A stretch of DNA of 64,000 bases from Gonocerus acuteangulatus (taxonomy: Eukaryota > Arthropoda > Insecta > Hemiptera > Coreidae), in the NCBI GenBank assembly GCA_946811695.1, contig OX328126.1, positions 89,829,577 to 89,893,576 on the forward strand, read 5' to 3'. Positions 31,779 to 40,422 of the stretch are shown here, piece after piece (position 1 is the first letter of the stretch; each line of letters begins with the position of its first letter). Under the pieces are notes generated by a model, which was not told where the DNA came from, searched no databases, and saw nothing but the letters and a program-made list of their open reading frames with translations. The position numbers and the translations under genes were made by a program.

Positions 31779-32501
31779 ATGAAATTGTTAAAAATAACTG
31801 GTAAAACTTCTGAGTTGACTTTGAAATTAGCACATCCAATATTTCTAGACGAAAATATAAATTATAAAATAGGTCTTGTTGGTTTTTATTCGGATAATAA
31901 CATTCCTAACATACAAAAAGATTCATTCATTTCATTCGATATTAATAAATCAAGAAAACATATTAAAATTGAAAAAGGATTTTGGAGTTTAAAAGAAATC
32001 GATAATCTAATAAAGAAAGAACTTGTAAACGAAAAGTTCTATATAAAAAGTAATAATGATGGAAAGGTAAAAATGTTTTCACCGTATCCATTTGATCTGG
32101 ACGTAAATCTTAAAAACATTTTTGGTTTCGAAATACCAACTAAAAATGAAATTTCAACAGATTATGCAAGTAACACGGTACATGTTGGAAAATTCAGACC
32201 TAAATTAAGACCTTTTGATGTTATCGAAATTCATTGTAATTTAGTTGAATCTAGTTTAGTGAGTCATTCTTCTAATGAACACATACATGAAGAAACTGAT
32301 TTAGTATATAGTTTTTTCCCGAATGTTCCTTTTGAATCAAAGATTTCAGAAAAACCCTTAGAAATTGTTTATGTTCCAATTAGAAACGATATTCATAAAA
32401 TTCAAAAAATAAATGTAACTATTAGGAATGAAAGACATGAATTATTAAATAATGAAAATGTTAATAATATTATATATTTAAGTCTGATTCATGACAAATA
32501 A
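31779..32501 (+). CDS. Minor capsid protein (penton, single jelly-roll)
   Basis: 240 residues. Polinton penton hallmarks are the N-terminal LKITGKTSELTLKLAHPIFLD strand pair, the central FDVIEIHCNLVESSLVSH and the YSFFPNVPFESKISEKPLEI block, followed by VPIRNDIHKIQKINVTIRNE. It would form the fivefold vertices with the hexon protein. It is the first gene of the rightward set and shares a 24-bp divergent promoter with the ATPase. Confidence 0.85.
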   Translation: MKLLKITGKTSELTLKLAHPIFLDENINYKIGLVGFYSDNNIPNIQKDSFISFDINKSRKHIKIEKGFWSLKEIDNLIKKELVNEKFYIKSNNDGKVKMFSPYPFDLDVNLKNIFGFEIPTKNEISTDYASNTVHVGKFRPKLRPFDVIEIHCNLVESSLVSHSSNEHIHEETDLVYSFFPNVPFESKISEKPLEIVYVPIRNDIHKIQKINVTIRNERHELLNNENVNNIIYLSLIHDK

Positions 32502-32565
32502 ACTTAACGAAATGTTAAACTTAGTTAAATCTAGTTAAACCGTTCTGAACTTTTTAATATAATAA

Positions 32566-34029
32566 ATGGATCCAAAACAAACTATTAAGATAAGAGATAG
32601 ATTAATTAAAAAATTTGAACATGCCAGAAAACAAAGAATACTTGAAGAAGATTTAAAAGGTAAAGAATATTTACCGATAACGAGTGCAATCAATAAACTT
32701 GATAATACTTTTAATGAAAAGATTTCTCAAGTCGACAAGAGTATAAAAAATGTGTTAGAACAAAATAAAACATTAATTACAGATCTTGTACCGTTTACAA
32801 GAAACATGGCAGATATGGAAATTCCACCTTCGGGAGAAGAAACATCTTTTGAAGGAGAATTATACGATAAAGATACACCACTTGCAAAAAGTACACCTTT
32901 TTCAAAAGACAAAAAGAGAGTTACATTTGTTCCAATGGAAAAAGTTTCAGAAGACGAGTCGGATTTAAGTGAAGACAGTTTAAATGAATCAGATACTCCA
33001 TTGAATATTTCATCATCTGTTATCGGTCAAATAATTGGTCCTCTTGGAGCAACATATTTACCAAAACTAACTGATAAACATTATGGAATTACTTACGATG
33101 AAAAAAAATTATTTTTTAAAATCGGAAAGAATAAAGTTAATATAGATGGAAATGATTTAATTATTGATGGAAAAAAATATATTGGAACAAAAGGATTATG
33201 GGTTCTCTTAACACAAAATTATGAAAACTTATTTGATAATAAAGGTGAAAAATTATATTCACCAGAAGAATTTAATACCTATAAAGAAATTTTAATTAAT
33301 AGTGAGGTTTTATATAACAAAAATAACTCATCAACAAATAGACCAAAAGCTCCACAATCAAAAAAATATAAAAATTTATTAAAACCTATATACGAAGAAT
33401 TAAAGACAATTCCAGTTACCGGAAGAGGAATAGTTAATTATAATGAACATTCTGTTATGTATATACAAAATTTGAATGAATTGATTTCAAGATTGAATTT
33501 GATATATGCTTCAGAATTGGCTGGAGATAATAATTTTCATAATGAAAAAGTCGGTATTATCAGATTTTTAACAAATCTTTTAGAAAAACATATTGATGAT
33601 CGAAAAGGAACTGAATATTTAATAAGATTAGTGAATGCTCTTCCACATAAAATAATTAAGGATGAAACTATAGGATCTGGATTGTTTAATAAAATATTAA
33701 GTGGATTACCATTTGAATTACATTATCCGGGTTATAACTATTTAGGTCCAGGTACTAAATTAAATGAAAGATTGGAAAGAGGTGATAAACCAATTAATAA
33801 ATTAGATGAAGCTGCAAAAGAACATGATATATCTTATAGAGATCATAAAGAAGTATCAGATAGACATATCGCAGACAAAATTTTAGAAAATAAAGCATGG
33901 GAAAGAGTTATTTCGAGTGATGCTGATATAGGAGAAAGAACTGCGGCATATTTGACAACGAATGCAATGAAAATTAAAAGACATTTAGGAATGGGTTTGA
34001 TACATTCAGAATTTGATATATTTCAGTAG
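32566..34029 (+). CDS. Virion protein with C-terminal PLA2-like domain
   Basis: 487 residues. The N-terminal half is charged and low complexity. The middle (IIDGKKYIGTKGLWVLLTQN and the following YSPEEFNTYKEIL) matches the DUF8207-like region of Polinton structural proteins. The C-terminus carries a phospholipase A2-like motif as in the parvovirus capsid N-terminal region: calcium loop YLGPG at about 392-396 and catalytic HD (EAAKEHDISY) at His420-Asp421. Such domains help virions cross endosomal membranes. The start lies in the TAATAAATGGA motif. A hairpin lies 43 bases past the stop. Confidence 0.88.
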   Translation: MDPKQTIKIRDRLIKKFEHARKQRILEEDLKGKEYLPITSAINKLDNTFNEKISQVDKSIKNVLEQNKTLITDLVPFTRNMADMEIPPSGEETSFEGELYDKDTPLAKSTPFSKDKKRVTFVPMEKVSEDESDLSEDSLNESDTPLNISSSVIGQIIGPLGATYLPKLTDKHYGITYDEKKLFFKIGKNKVNIDGNDLIIDGKKYIGTKGLWVLLTQNYENLFDNKGEKLYSPEEFNTYKEILINSEVLYNKNNSSTNRPKAPQSKKYKNLLKPIYEELKTIPVTGRGIVNYNEHSVMYIQNLNELISRLNLIYASELAGDNNFHNEKVGIIRFLTNLLEKHIDDRKGTEYLIRLVNALPHKIIKDETIGSGLFNKILSGLPFELHYPGYNYLGPGTKLNERLERGDKPINKLDEAAKEHDISYRDHKEVSDRHIADKILENKAWERVISSDADIGERTAAYLTTNAMKIKRHLGMGLIHSEFDIFQ

Positions 34030-34071
34030 AAACAATTTATATTAACTTTTTATCAACCTGCAAAAATTTCA

Positions 34072-34097
34072 AAGGGGTCGGAAATCATGACCCCCTT
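34072..34097. terminator. Hairpin downstream of the PLA2 gene
   Basis: AAGGGGTC (34072-34079) pairs with GACCCCCTT (34089-34097), one base bulged. The inverse of this segment nearly equals the hairpin inside the BRO gene at 29368-29394, so it may be a mobile palindrome rather than a dedicated terminator. Confidence 0.5.
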
Positions 34098-34144
34098 GTT
34101 TTTGAAGAATTTAAATATAAATATAGAATTTTTTAAAACTATAA

Positions 34145-34288
34145 ATGAAGAAGGTAAGATTTAATGATCTTGTAACTATTTATGAAATACCCTATGAATG
34201 TAGAATTAATTTTAATTTAATCAATAATCAGAGGTTTAAAATGAGAATATTTGAGTTTGAAAAGATATTTAACAAAATATTTCGATGA
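34145..34288 (+). CDS. 47-codon ORF with an RVxF-like motif
   Basis: Starts in ATAAATGAAG and ends TGA at 34286-34288. The N-terminus reads MKKVRFNDLVTIYEIPYE, with KVRF fitting the PP1-docking consensus [RK]-V-x-F. An RFKMRI element follows at about residues 30-35. This order loosely recalls the PP1-binding region of the GADD34/PPP1R15 family, but the ORF is very short and the match could be chance. It lies between the PLA2 gene and the SAP/zinc-ribbon gene in the same direction. Confidence 0.5.
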   Translation: MKKVRFNDLVTIYEIPYECRINFNLINNQRFKMRIFEFEKIFNKIFR

Positions 34289-34323
34289 TAAATTTTATAT
34301 TGATAAAAATTATTTCTAAATAA

Positions 34324-35037
34324 ATGGAAGACCTGAAAAATAAGACAGTTAAAGATTTACAAAAAATATGTAAAGAAAATAAATATCAGGGTTATTCTAA
34401 ACTGAGAAAACAATCATTAATTGATTTAATATTAGAAAAATCTAAAACTAAAGAAAAATTAAGTGATAAAAAAATAGTTGAATTAAGACGTTTGGGAAGT
34501 CAGTATAAAATAAAAAATTATTATAACATGAAGAAATCTGTTTTAATTAACTTATTAGAAGAAAAAGAATCTATGGAAGAATTTAAATTAACTCCACATT
34601 ACGAAGACGAATTTGAATTAACTTCAGTTTATGGAGACGATTTAAAAAATTCAGATACAGAAGGAAACTTTATAGATGAAAATTTGGATCATGGAGAAAT
34701 GGAAATGTGTAGTATATGTGGAAGGTATAGTGTATTAAATAATAATTGTTATAATTGTGTAACAGACATCAAAATAGGTAAATATAATCGTAAATCGTAT
34801 AGAATAAATAGATTTCGTAAAAAATTGAATAATTTAATAGAAAATGTTAATGATAAGGTTGAAATTGAAAAAATATTTGAAACTTTTATTAATAATTATA
34901 GAGGTAAATATGTACCTTATAAATATTTAGTAAAAAAGATTGCAGATTATTTAAAAGTAGGAAATAATATTGAAATTAAGGAAACTAAGAGAATGGTGAA
35001 AATATGGAATGACTTTGAATATAAATTAATCTATTAG
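34324..35037 (+). CDS. SAP-like and zinc-ribbon protein
   Basis: 237 residues. Two SAP-like helix-hairpin-helix units sit at the N-terminus (TVKDLQKICKENKYQGYSKL near residues 8-28 and KIVELRRLGSQYKIKNYYNM near 49-69), each ending in a leucine-rich helix. An acidic linker follows, then a zinc ribbon (CSICGRYSVLNNNCYNC) and a C-terminal helical domain (IEKIFETFINNYRGKYVPYK...KIADYLKV). The ribbon and C-terminal domain are shared with the next gene. A distant similarity to late transcription factor VLTF3-type proteins of large DNA viruses is possible but unproven. A role in element transcription or replication is inferred from the DNA-binding-type modules. Confidence 0.75.
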   Translation: MEDLKNKTVKDLQKICKENKYQGYSKLRKQSLIDLILEKSKTKEKLSDKKIVELRRLGSQYKIKNYYNMKKSVLINLLEEKESMEEFKLTPHYEDEFELTSVYGDDLKNSDTEGNFIDENLDHGEMEMCSICGRYSVLNNNCYNCVTDIKIGKYNRKSYRINRFRKKLNNLIENVNDKVEIEKIFETFINNYRGKYVPYKYLVKKIADYLKVGNNIEIKETKRMVKIWNDFEYKLIY

Positions 35038-35066
35038 AGAGTATATTTTAAAACAAATGATGATGT

Positions 35067-35104
35067 AAAATTTTGTAAGATCTAAAAAAGTTCGTTCCTA
35101 ATAA
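35067..35104 (+). promoter_or_regulatory. Polinton promoter motif upstream of the second zinc-ribbon gene
   Basis: AAAATTTTGTAAGATCTAAAA then AAGTTCGTTCCTAATAA before ATGG; a slightly diverged form of the blocks at 29131 and 35546. Confidence 0.6.
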
Positions 35105-35521
35105 ATGGAGGAATTAGAACCTTTCGAATTTTGTCAGATCTGTTGTAAACAATCGGTATTAGATAATCGTTGTTATAGTTGTTATCCACGAACAAGAAAT
35201 CCTCATAATAATTTTAAATATAGACAGAGATATTTTCATAAACATTTATTACAATTAATAGATGAACCTGAAGATAGAATTAAAATTGAAGAAGTGTTTG
35301 AAGTTTTTAATGAAAATTATAAACGAAAAGCCCTACCATATAAATTTTTTATTGCAAAAATTGCAGATCTATTAGAAATTAAACATAATGTTCGAATAAG
35401 AAAATTTAAGAGAAATGAAGAATTGTGGAATGAATTTTTAGAGATGAGACCATTTGAGATAATTGAAAAGAAAAATGAATTTAGAGAATATATTTTGAAT
35501 CAATTTAGAAATATTAAATAA
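35105..35521 (+). CDS. Zinc-ribbon protein, paralogue of the upstream gene
   Basis: 138 residues. Zinc ribbon CQICCKQSVLDNRCYSC at about residues 10-26, then a domain collinear with the C-terminal half of the 34324 product: IKIEEVFEVFNENYKRKALP and FFIAKIADLLEIKHNVRI. It lacks the SAP units. Tandem duplication followed by loss (or gain) of the SAP module explains the pair. The function is unknown; a transcription-factor role is a guess. Confidence 0.75.
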   Translation: MEELEPFEFCQICCKQSVLDNRCYSCYPRTRNPHNNFKYRQRYFHKHLLQLIDEPEDRIKIEEVFEVFNENYKRKALPYKFFIAKIADLLEIKHNVRIRKFKRNEELWNEFLEMRPFEIIEKKNEFREYILNQFRNIK

Positions 35522-35545
35522 TTTTAATTATTTTCTAGGATGGAG

Positions 35546-35580
35546 AAATTTGCAGGATTTAAAAAGTTCATTTCTAATAA
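35546..35580 (+). promoter_or_regulatory. Polinton promoter motif upstream of the DNA polymerase gene
   Basis: AAATTTGCAGGATTTAAAA then AGTTCATTTCTAATAA directly before ATGG. Same architecture as the BRO promoter. Confidence 0.65.
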
Positions 35581-38500
35581 ATGGAGAACCAACTGAGAAG
35601 TCAAACTCTCAAAAACCTTCGAGATTACTGTAAATCTCAAAATATTAAAGGATATTTTCATAAAAATAAAGATGATCTTATAACTTACATTATTGATAAA
35701 ATAGAGAAAAAGAGATTTATAAATGAATTCAATTTTGATTCTAGTTTGTTTTCTAAACCAAAACTTGATAAAAACTTTAAATTATGGACGATGAAACAAT
35801 TACGTGAATATTGTAAATTGAAAAATATTAGTAACCATTGGAAATTTAATAAAAAAGATGATTTAATAAAACTCATTACTGATGGAGAAGAAAGAAAAAA
35901 TATGAGAAAAAAATTAATAAATCAATCTATAAAAAGAGCTCAAAATCAATCTAAGAAAACATCAATAAATGAATTCAATTTCCATCCAAGTTTATTTTCA
36001 AAAACTAGACCTCCTAGGGAAAAACAAATCAAATGTGATGATTGTAATAAATATTATAAAAAATCGTATAAAGAGAAACATATTGAATCTTTGACTCATA
36101 AGAATGTAAAAATTAATGATGAACAAGAAATACAAGAAATTGAAACAGCTTATGAATCACGGTTAAAAACTTATATAATTAGGAATACGGGAAGATTAAA
36201 TGTTCCGATACAATTTATAGAAGGATTTGAAATTTCCAAAGAAGTAATAGTACTTTTTCCGAGAGAATTTTTAGAAGACAAAAGGAATGTAGTAATCAAT
36301 AAAATAACTGAAAATTTAAGAACGATGGATTTGAAAGTTAATCTTAAATTTTTCCTAACCTATAGAAAACCAGAAGGAGAATATAAATGGTGGGGTGGTC
36401 GACGCTATATTACAGAACAAATTTCATTTAAAACTAAAAATGAAATCATATTACAATCTTCAGATCTAAATACATTTTATGATGGTGCTATTGAGAAACT
36501 GATACACGAAATGAGTGATTTTGAAAGAAATGGTTCAGGATGGGAGTTTGTAAGTATTGATTATTTAGAACTTCGAATCAATAAATATAATCCATTAAGA
36601 GGTTCTTCATATATTGATTTACCAGAAAAAATAAAATCTAAAAAAGCAATTATTAATGTAAAAAATAATGATAATAAATGTTTTATGTGGTCAGTTCTAT
36701 CAGCATTACATCCAGTAGACAAGGATCCTCAAAGAGTTACAAAATATGAAATGTATAAAGATGAATTAAATTTTGATGGAATCAACTTCCCAGTTTCCTT
36801 TAAAGATATTAGTAAATTTGAAAAACAAAACGATATATCTATAAATGTATATGGGTATGAAGAATCTGTTCATCCTCTAAGGATAACTAAAAACAAATTA
36901 GACAAACATGTAAATCTGTTTTATATTAAAGATAATGAAAATGATCATTACTGTTGGATTAAGGATCTCTCTAGATTAGTCAAAACACAACTAACAAATA
37001 TGAAAGTAAAAATTTATCCATGTGAAAGATGTTTAAGATATTATTATTCAGCTGAAAAATTAGAAAAACATGAACTTGATTGTAAAACTAAAACAGCGGT
37101 AAAAATTGAAATGCCGAAAAAAGGTGAATATTTAAATTTCAAAAATTATAACAGATCGTTAAGAGTTCCTTTCGTAATATATGCAGATTTTGAATGTTTA
37201 ACTAAAAAAATTGATAATTGTCAACCTGATTCATCAGGTTCTTATACTATGAAATATCAAAAACATGAACCAAATAGTTTTTGTTATTATATAAAATATC
37301 ACAATTATGATTACAAACAACCTGTAGTATATAGAGGATCTGATTGTACTGATAAATTTGTAGAAATGATTCGTGAGGAAGTTAAAAATATTCAAAAGAT
37401 TTATGAAGAAATTAAACCGTTGGAGATGACTTTTGAAGAAGAAAAACAGTTTCAGAAAACTGATATTTGTCATATATGTGAAAAGGATATAATAACATGG
37501 AATAATTATAAGAAATATGGGGAAAAACCTATTGGGATATTAGGAAAAAAGGTAAGAGATCATGATCATTTAACTGGAAAATATCGAGGTCCGGCTCATG
37601 AAATTTGTAATTTGAATTATAAAAATCCTTCCTTTGTTCCAGTATTCATTCATAATTTATCTGGATATGATGCACATCTATTTGTAAAATCGATGGGGAA
37701 ATTTAGAGAAAATGTTGAGGTAATTCCAAATACTGAAGAAAAATATATTTCATTCACACAGAAAGTTGATAAATTAGAAATTAGATTTGTTGATTCATTC
37801 AGATTTATGGCTTCGAGTTTAGATTCATTATCTACGAACTTAAGAAAAATTCCTGAAGAAATGAAAGGTAAAAAGTTAGAAGAATATAAATTCTTGAAAT
37901 CTATGTTTAGAGAAACCAGTAAATATTATAAAGATGAAAAATTAGATTTGATTACGAGAAAAGGTGTGTATCCTTATGATTACATGGATTCAGAAGAAAA
38001 ATTTGAAGAGTCAAAATTACCTTCAATCGAAGAATTTTATAGTAAATTGAATGATTGTGATATTTCTGAAAACGATTATAAACATGCAAAAAAGGTATGG
38101 AAAACATTTGAAATTAGAAATTTAGGAGAGTATTCAGATTTATATGTTAAATCAGATGTTTTAATATTGTCTGATATATTTGAAAATTTTAGAGATGTCT
38201 GTTTAAAAACTTATAAACTTGATCCAGCTTGGTATTTTACAGCTCCAGGATTATCTTGGGATGCAATGTTAAAAACGACAGAAATCGAGTTGGAATTATT
38301 AAGTGATTATGATATGATTTTGATGTTGGAAAAAGGAACTCGTGGTGGAATATCTCAATGTTGTAATAGATATTCTAAAGCAAATAATAAATATATGAAA
38401 AAATATGATAAAAATCTACCATCTAGTTATTTAATGTATTTAGATGCAAATAATTTATATGGTTGGGCGATGAGTCAATATTTACCTTATGGAGGATTTA

Positions 38501-39633
38501 AATGGATAAAACCAGAAGAAATGGAAAATTTAGATGATGATTCAGAGAAAGGTTATATACTAGAAGTTGATCTTGAATATCCAAAAGAGTTACATGATGA
38601 TCATTCTGATTTACCTCTAGCTCCAGAAAATGGAATACCAGGTAATTCAAAACATGTAAAATTATTAACGACATTATTTGATAAAGAAAAATATGTGATT
38701 CATTACAGAAATTTAAAACAATGTTTGGATATGGGATTAAAGCTAAAAAAAGTTCATAGGGTATTAGAATTTAAACAATCGAATTGGTTACAAAAATATA
38801 TTGATCTCAATACGAAAATGAGAACTAGAGCTGTAAATGATTTTGAAAAAGATTTCTATAAATTAATGAATAATTCAGTGTTTGGAAAAACTATGGAAAA
38901 TATAAGAAAACGAATTGATGTGAAATTGTGTAATAATTATGGGAAAGTTGAGAAATTAATATCAAAACCAAATTTTAAAGGAAGAACAATATTTGATGAA
39001 AATCTATCAGCAATTCATATGAACAAAACAAAAGTTAAATTTAATAAACCGATTTATGTAGGAATGAGTATTCTAGATTTATCGAAACATTTAATGTACG
39101 ATTTTCATTACAATACTATGAAACGGAAATATGGAAATGATCTTAAATTAATGTACATGGATACAGACAGTCTTATATATAATATTAAAACAGACGATTT
39201 TTATGAAGACATGAAAGAAATGATTGATCTGTTCGATACTTCAGATTTTCCTGTTGATAACAGATTCAATATACCTAGAGTAAATAAGAAAGTATTAGGT
39301 AAAATGAAAGATGAAAATAATGGAGTTATTATGACAGAATTTATTGGATTAAGATCTAAAATGTATTCTCATAAAAATGAGATATCTATTTGTAAGAAAT
39401 CAAAAGGTATTAAGAAATGTGTTGTAAATAAGAAAATATCATTTGAAGATTATAAAGATTGTTTATTCAATAAAAGAGTTCATTATAGAACAATGAATCA
39501 AATCAGGAGTTATAAACATGAGATATATTCAATTCAAGTTAATAAAAAAGCTTTATCACCAGATGATGATAAACGTTATATTTTAGAAGATGGAATCCAT
39601 ACTAGAGCATTAGGACATTATAAAAATATTTAA
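35581..39633 (+). CDS. Protein-primed-type family B DNA polymerase
   Basis: 1350 residues, complete. N-terminus: two SAP-like units (residues about 3-45 and 63-97), then a C2H2-like finger (IKCDDCNKYYKK...HIESLTHK). A CFMWSVLSALHP segment near Cys367 is usual in Polinton polymerases. Exonuclease motifs: Exo I Asp536/Glu538 (YADFECL), Exo II Asp697 (NLSGYDAH), Exo III Tyr855/Asp859 (YVKSDVL). Between Exo I and II is an HNH/endonuclease VII-like insert: Cys630/Cys633, VRDHDHLTGKYRGPAH at 658-673, Cys676. Polymerase motifs: A Asp955 (YLDANNLYG), B Lys1094 to Asn1098 (KLMNNSVFGKTMEN), C Asp1194/Asp1196 (YMDTDS), KxY Lys1260-Tyr1262. It copies the element from a protein primer. Confidence 0.97.
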   Translation: MENQLRSQTLKNLRDYCKSQNIKGYFHKNKDDLITYIIDKIEKKRFINEFNFDSSLFSKPKLDKNFKLWTMKQLREYCKLKNISNHWKFNKKDDLIKLITDGEERKNMRKKLINQSIKRAQNQSKKTSINEFNFHPSLFSKTRPPREKQIKCDDCNKYYKKSYKEKHIESLTHKNVKINDEQEIQEIETAYESRLKTYIIRNTGRLNVPIQFIEGFEISKEVIVLFPREFLEDKRNVVINKITENLRTMDLKVNLKFFLTYRKPEGEYKWWGGRRYITEQISFKTKNEIILQSSDLNTFYDGAIEKLIHEMSDFERNGSGWEFVSIDYLELRINKYNPLRGSSYIDLPEKIKSKKAIINVKNNDNKCFMWSVLSALHPVDKDPQRVTKYEMYKDELNFDGINFPVSFKDISKFEKQNDISINVYGYEESVHPLRITKNKLDKHVNLFYIKDNENDHYCWIKDLSRLVKTQLTNMKVKIYPCERCLRYYYSAEKLEKHELDCKTKTAVKIEMPKKGEYLNFKNYNRSLRVPFVIYADFECLTKKIDNCQPDSSGSYTMKYQKHEPNSFCYYIKYHNYDYKQPVVYRGSDCTDKFVEMIREEVKNIQKIYEEIKPLEMTFEEEKQFQKTDICHICEKDIITWNNYKKYGEKPIGILGKKVRDHDHLTGKYRGPAHEICNLNYKNPSFVPVFIHNLSGYDAHLFVKSMGKFRENVEVIPNTEEKYISFTQKVDKLEIRFVDSFRFMASSLDSLSTNLRKIPEEMKGKKLEEYKFLKSMFRETSKYYKDEKLDLITRKGVYPYDYMDSEEKFEESKLPSIEEFYSKLNDCDISENDYKHAKKVWKTFEIRNLGEYSDLYVKSDVLILSDIFENFRDVCLKTYKLDPAWYFTAPGLSWDAMLKTTEIELELLSDYDMILMLEKGTRGGISQCCNRYSKANNKYMKKYDKNLPSSYLMYLDANNLYGWAMSQYLPYGGFKWIKPEEMENLDDDSEKGYILEVDLEYPKELHDDHSDLPLAPENGIPGNSKHVKLLTTLFDKEKYVIHYRNLKQCLDMGLKLKKVHRVLEFKQSNWLQKYIDLNTKMRTRAVNDFEKDFYKLMNNSVFGKTMENIRKRIDVKLCNNYGKVEKLISKPNFKGRTIFDENLSAIHMNKTKVKFNKPIYVGMSILDLSKHLMYDFHYNTMKRKYGNDLKLMYMDTDSLIYNIKTDDFYEDMKEMIDLFDTSDFPVDNRFNIPRVNKKVLGKMKDENNGVIMTEFIGLRSKMYSHKNEISICKKSKGIKKCVVNKKISFEDYKDCLFNKRVHYRTMNQIRSYKHEIYSIQVNKKALSPDDDKRYILEDGIHTRALGHYKNI

Positions 39634-39675
39634 ATAAATTTTAAATAAGAATCTTATAAATTAATATCTTTAAAT

Positions 39676-39709
39676 GTTAAAGAAGTAAGAATATATCTTA
39701 CTTCTTAAC
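39676..39709. terminator. Hairpin downstream of the polymerase gene
   Basis: GTTAAAGAAGTAAGA (39676-39690) pairs with TCTTACTTCTTAAC (39696-39709), with one bulged A and a 5-base loop. It begins 43 bases past the polymerase stop. Confidence 0.55.
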
Positions 39710-39768
39710 ATGTAAAGAGTATAGAATTGAATTGAAATATTTTATTTGATAAATTTCATTTCTAATAA

Positions 39769-40140
39769 ATGGAAGTATTAAAAAAGATCCAACGAGTTGG
39801 TCAATGTCAAAATATTCCAATAAAGAAACTAACAGAATTGGAATGTGGTCAATCTTATTCAATTAAAGAATTTAAAGAAACTAATACAAAATTTGGAAAA
39901 CGTATAGTTGTTACGTTAAAAGATAAGGAAGATAAATTTCAAGTTTATCTACCAGATAGATTTAATGACAAATTAAATAAAAAAGATATTCAACAATTAA
40001 ATTCACAAAAACTATTATTCGTTTATGACGGTTTTAAAGAATTAAATGATGGGAAGAAAATTCATATTATTGACTTCCGAGAAAATAAAAATGAAAATAG
40101 ATCTAAATCTAAGAAATCTGAAAGTGATATTGATGATTAA
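39769..40140 (+). CDS. OB-fold-like single-strand DNA-binding protein candidate
   Basis: 123 residues. The strand pattern LECGQSYSIKEFKETNTKFG, RIVVTLKDKEDKFQVYLPDR and KLLFVYDGFKEL...KIHIIDFR fits the small OB-fold-like proteins often encoded next to the polymerase in Polintons. The acidic tail (SKKSESDIDD) is typical of SSB proteins. It would coat displaced strand during protein-primed replication. The start is in the CTAATAAATGGA motif. This is the last gene before the right terminal repeat. Confidence 0.65.
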   Translation: MEVLKKIQRVGQCQNIPIKKLTELECGQSYSIKEFKETNTKFGKRIVVTLKDKEDKFQVYLPDRFNDKLNKKDIQQLNSQKLLFVYDGFKELNDGKKIHIIDFRENKNENRSKSKKSESDIDD

Positions 40141-40192
40141 ACGTGTATAACAAATGGAAATAATAATTAAATTAATTATATAATATTTTTAC

Positions 40193-40422
40193 TTTTTGTG
40201 GTTGATCCTAATTTTTGTATCGTTTTAAAGAAATATGTTAAAAATATGTATTTTTTTTTATTTGTTAGGTTTTAAAGAAATATGTTAGAAAATGTATATT
40301 TTTTAAAAAAATTAGATGTTTGAGATAAAAATGAAAAATCCTACAAAAATAGGGCGTGATCATTTTTTGGGGAAATTGGTGGTATTGGGAGACTGCGCCA
40401 GAAACCCTACTCTCTATCTACT
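40193..40422 (-). repeat. Polinton right terminal inverted repeat, 230 bp
   Basis: Inverse of 24624-24823. It carries about 30 extra bases (an additional AACATATTTCTTTAAAACCT-type unit) caused by a local duplication, so the two ends are not of equal length. Confidence 0.95.

Larger units (their letters stand above)
24624..40422. mobile_element. Complete Maverick/Polinton (adintovirus-like) element, 15.8 kb
   Basis: Defined by inverted termini starting AGTAGATAGAGAGTAGGG, a 6-bp target duplication and a full replication-plus-virion gene set: integrase, family B DNA polymerase, packaging ATPase, adenain-like protease, major and minor capsid proteins. Accessory genes include BRO-N, a PLA2-domain virion protein, zinc-ribbon/SAP proteins, an SSB-like protein and a coiled-coil protein. 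The genes are compact, AT-rich and intronless, and no gene has an internal stop. The one oddity is a frame offset at the protease. Polintons are integrating virus-like transposons that replicate by protein-primed synthesis. Intactness suggests recent integration. Confidence 0.97.

Noticed and set aside
32727..32912. Minus-strand frame inside the PLA2-domain gene
   Set aside because: Antisense shadow of a well-supported gene.
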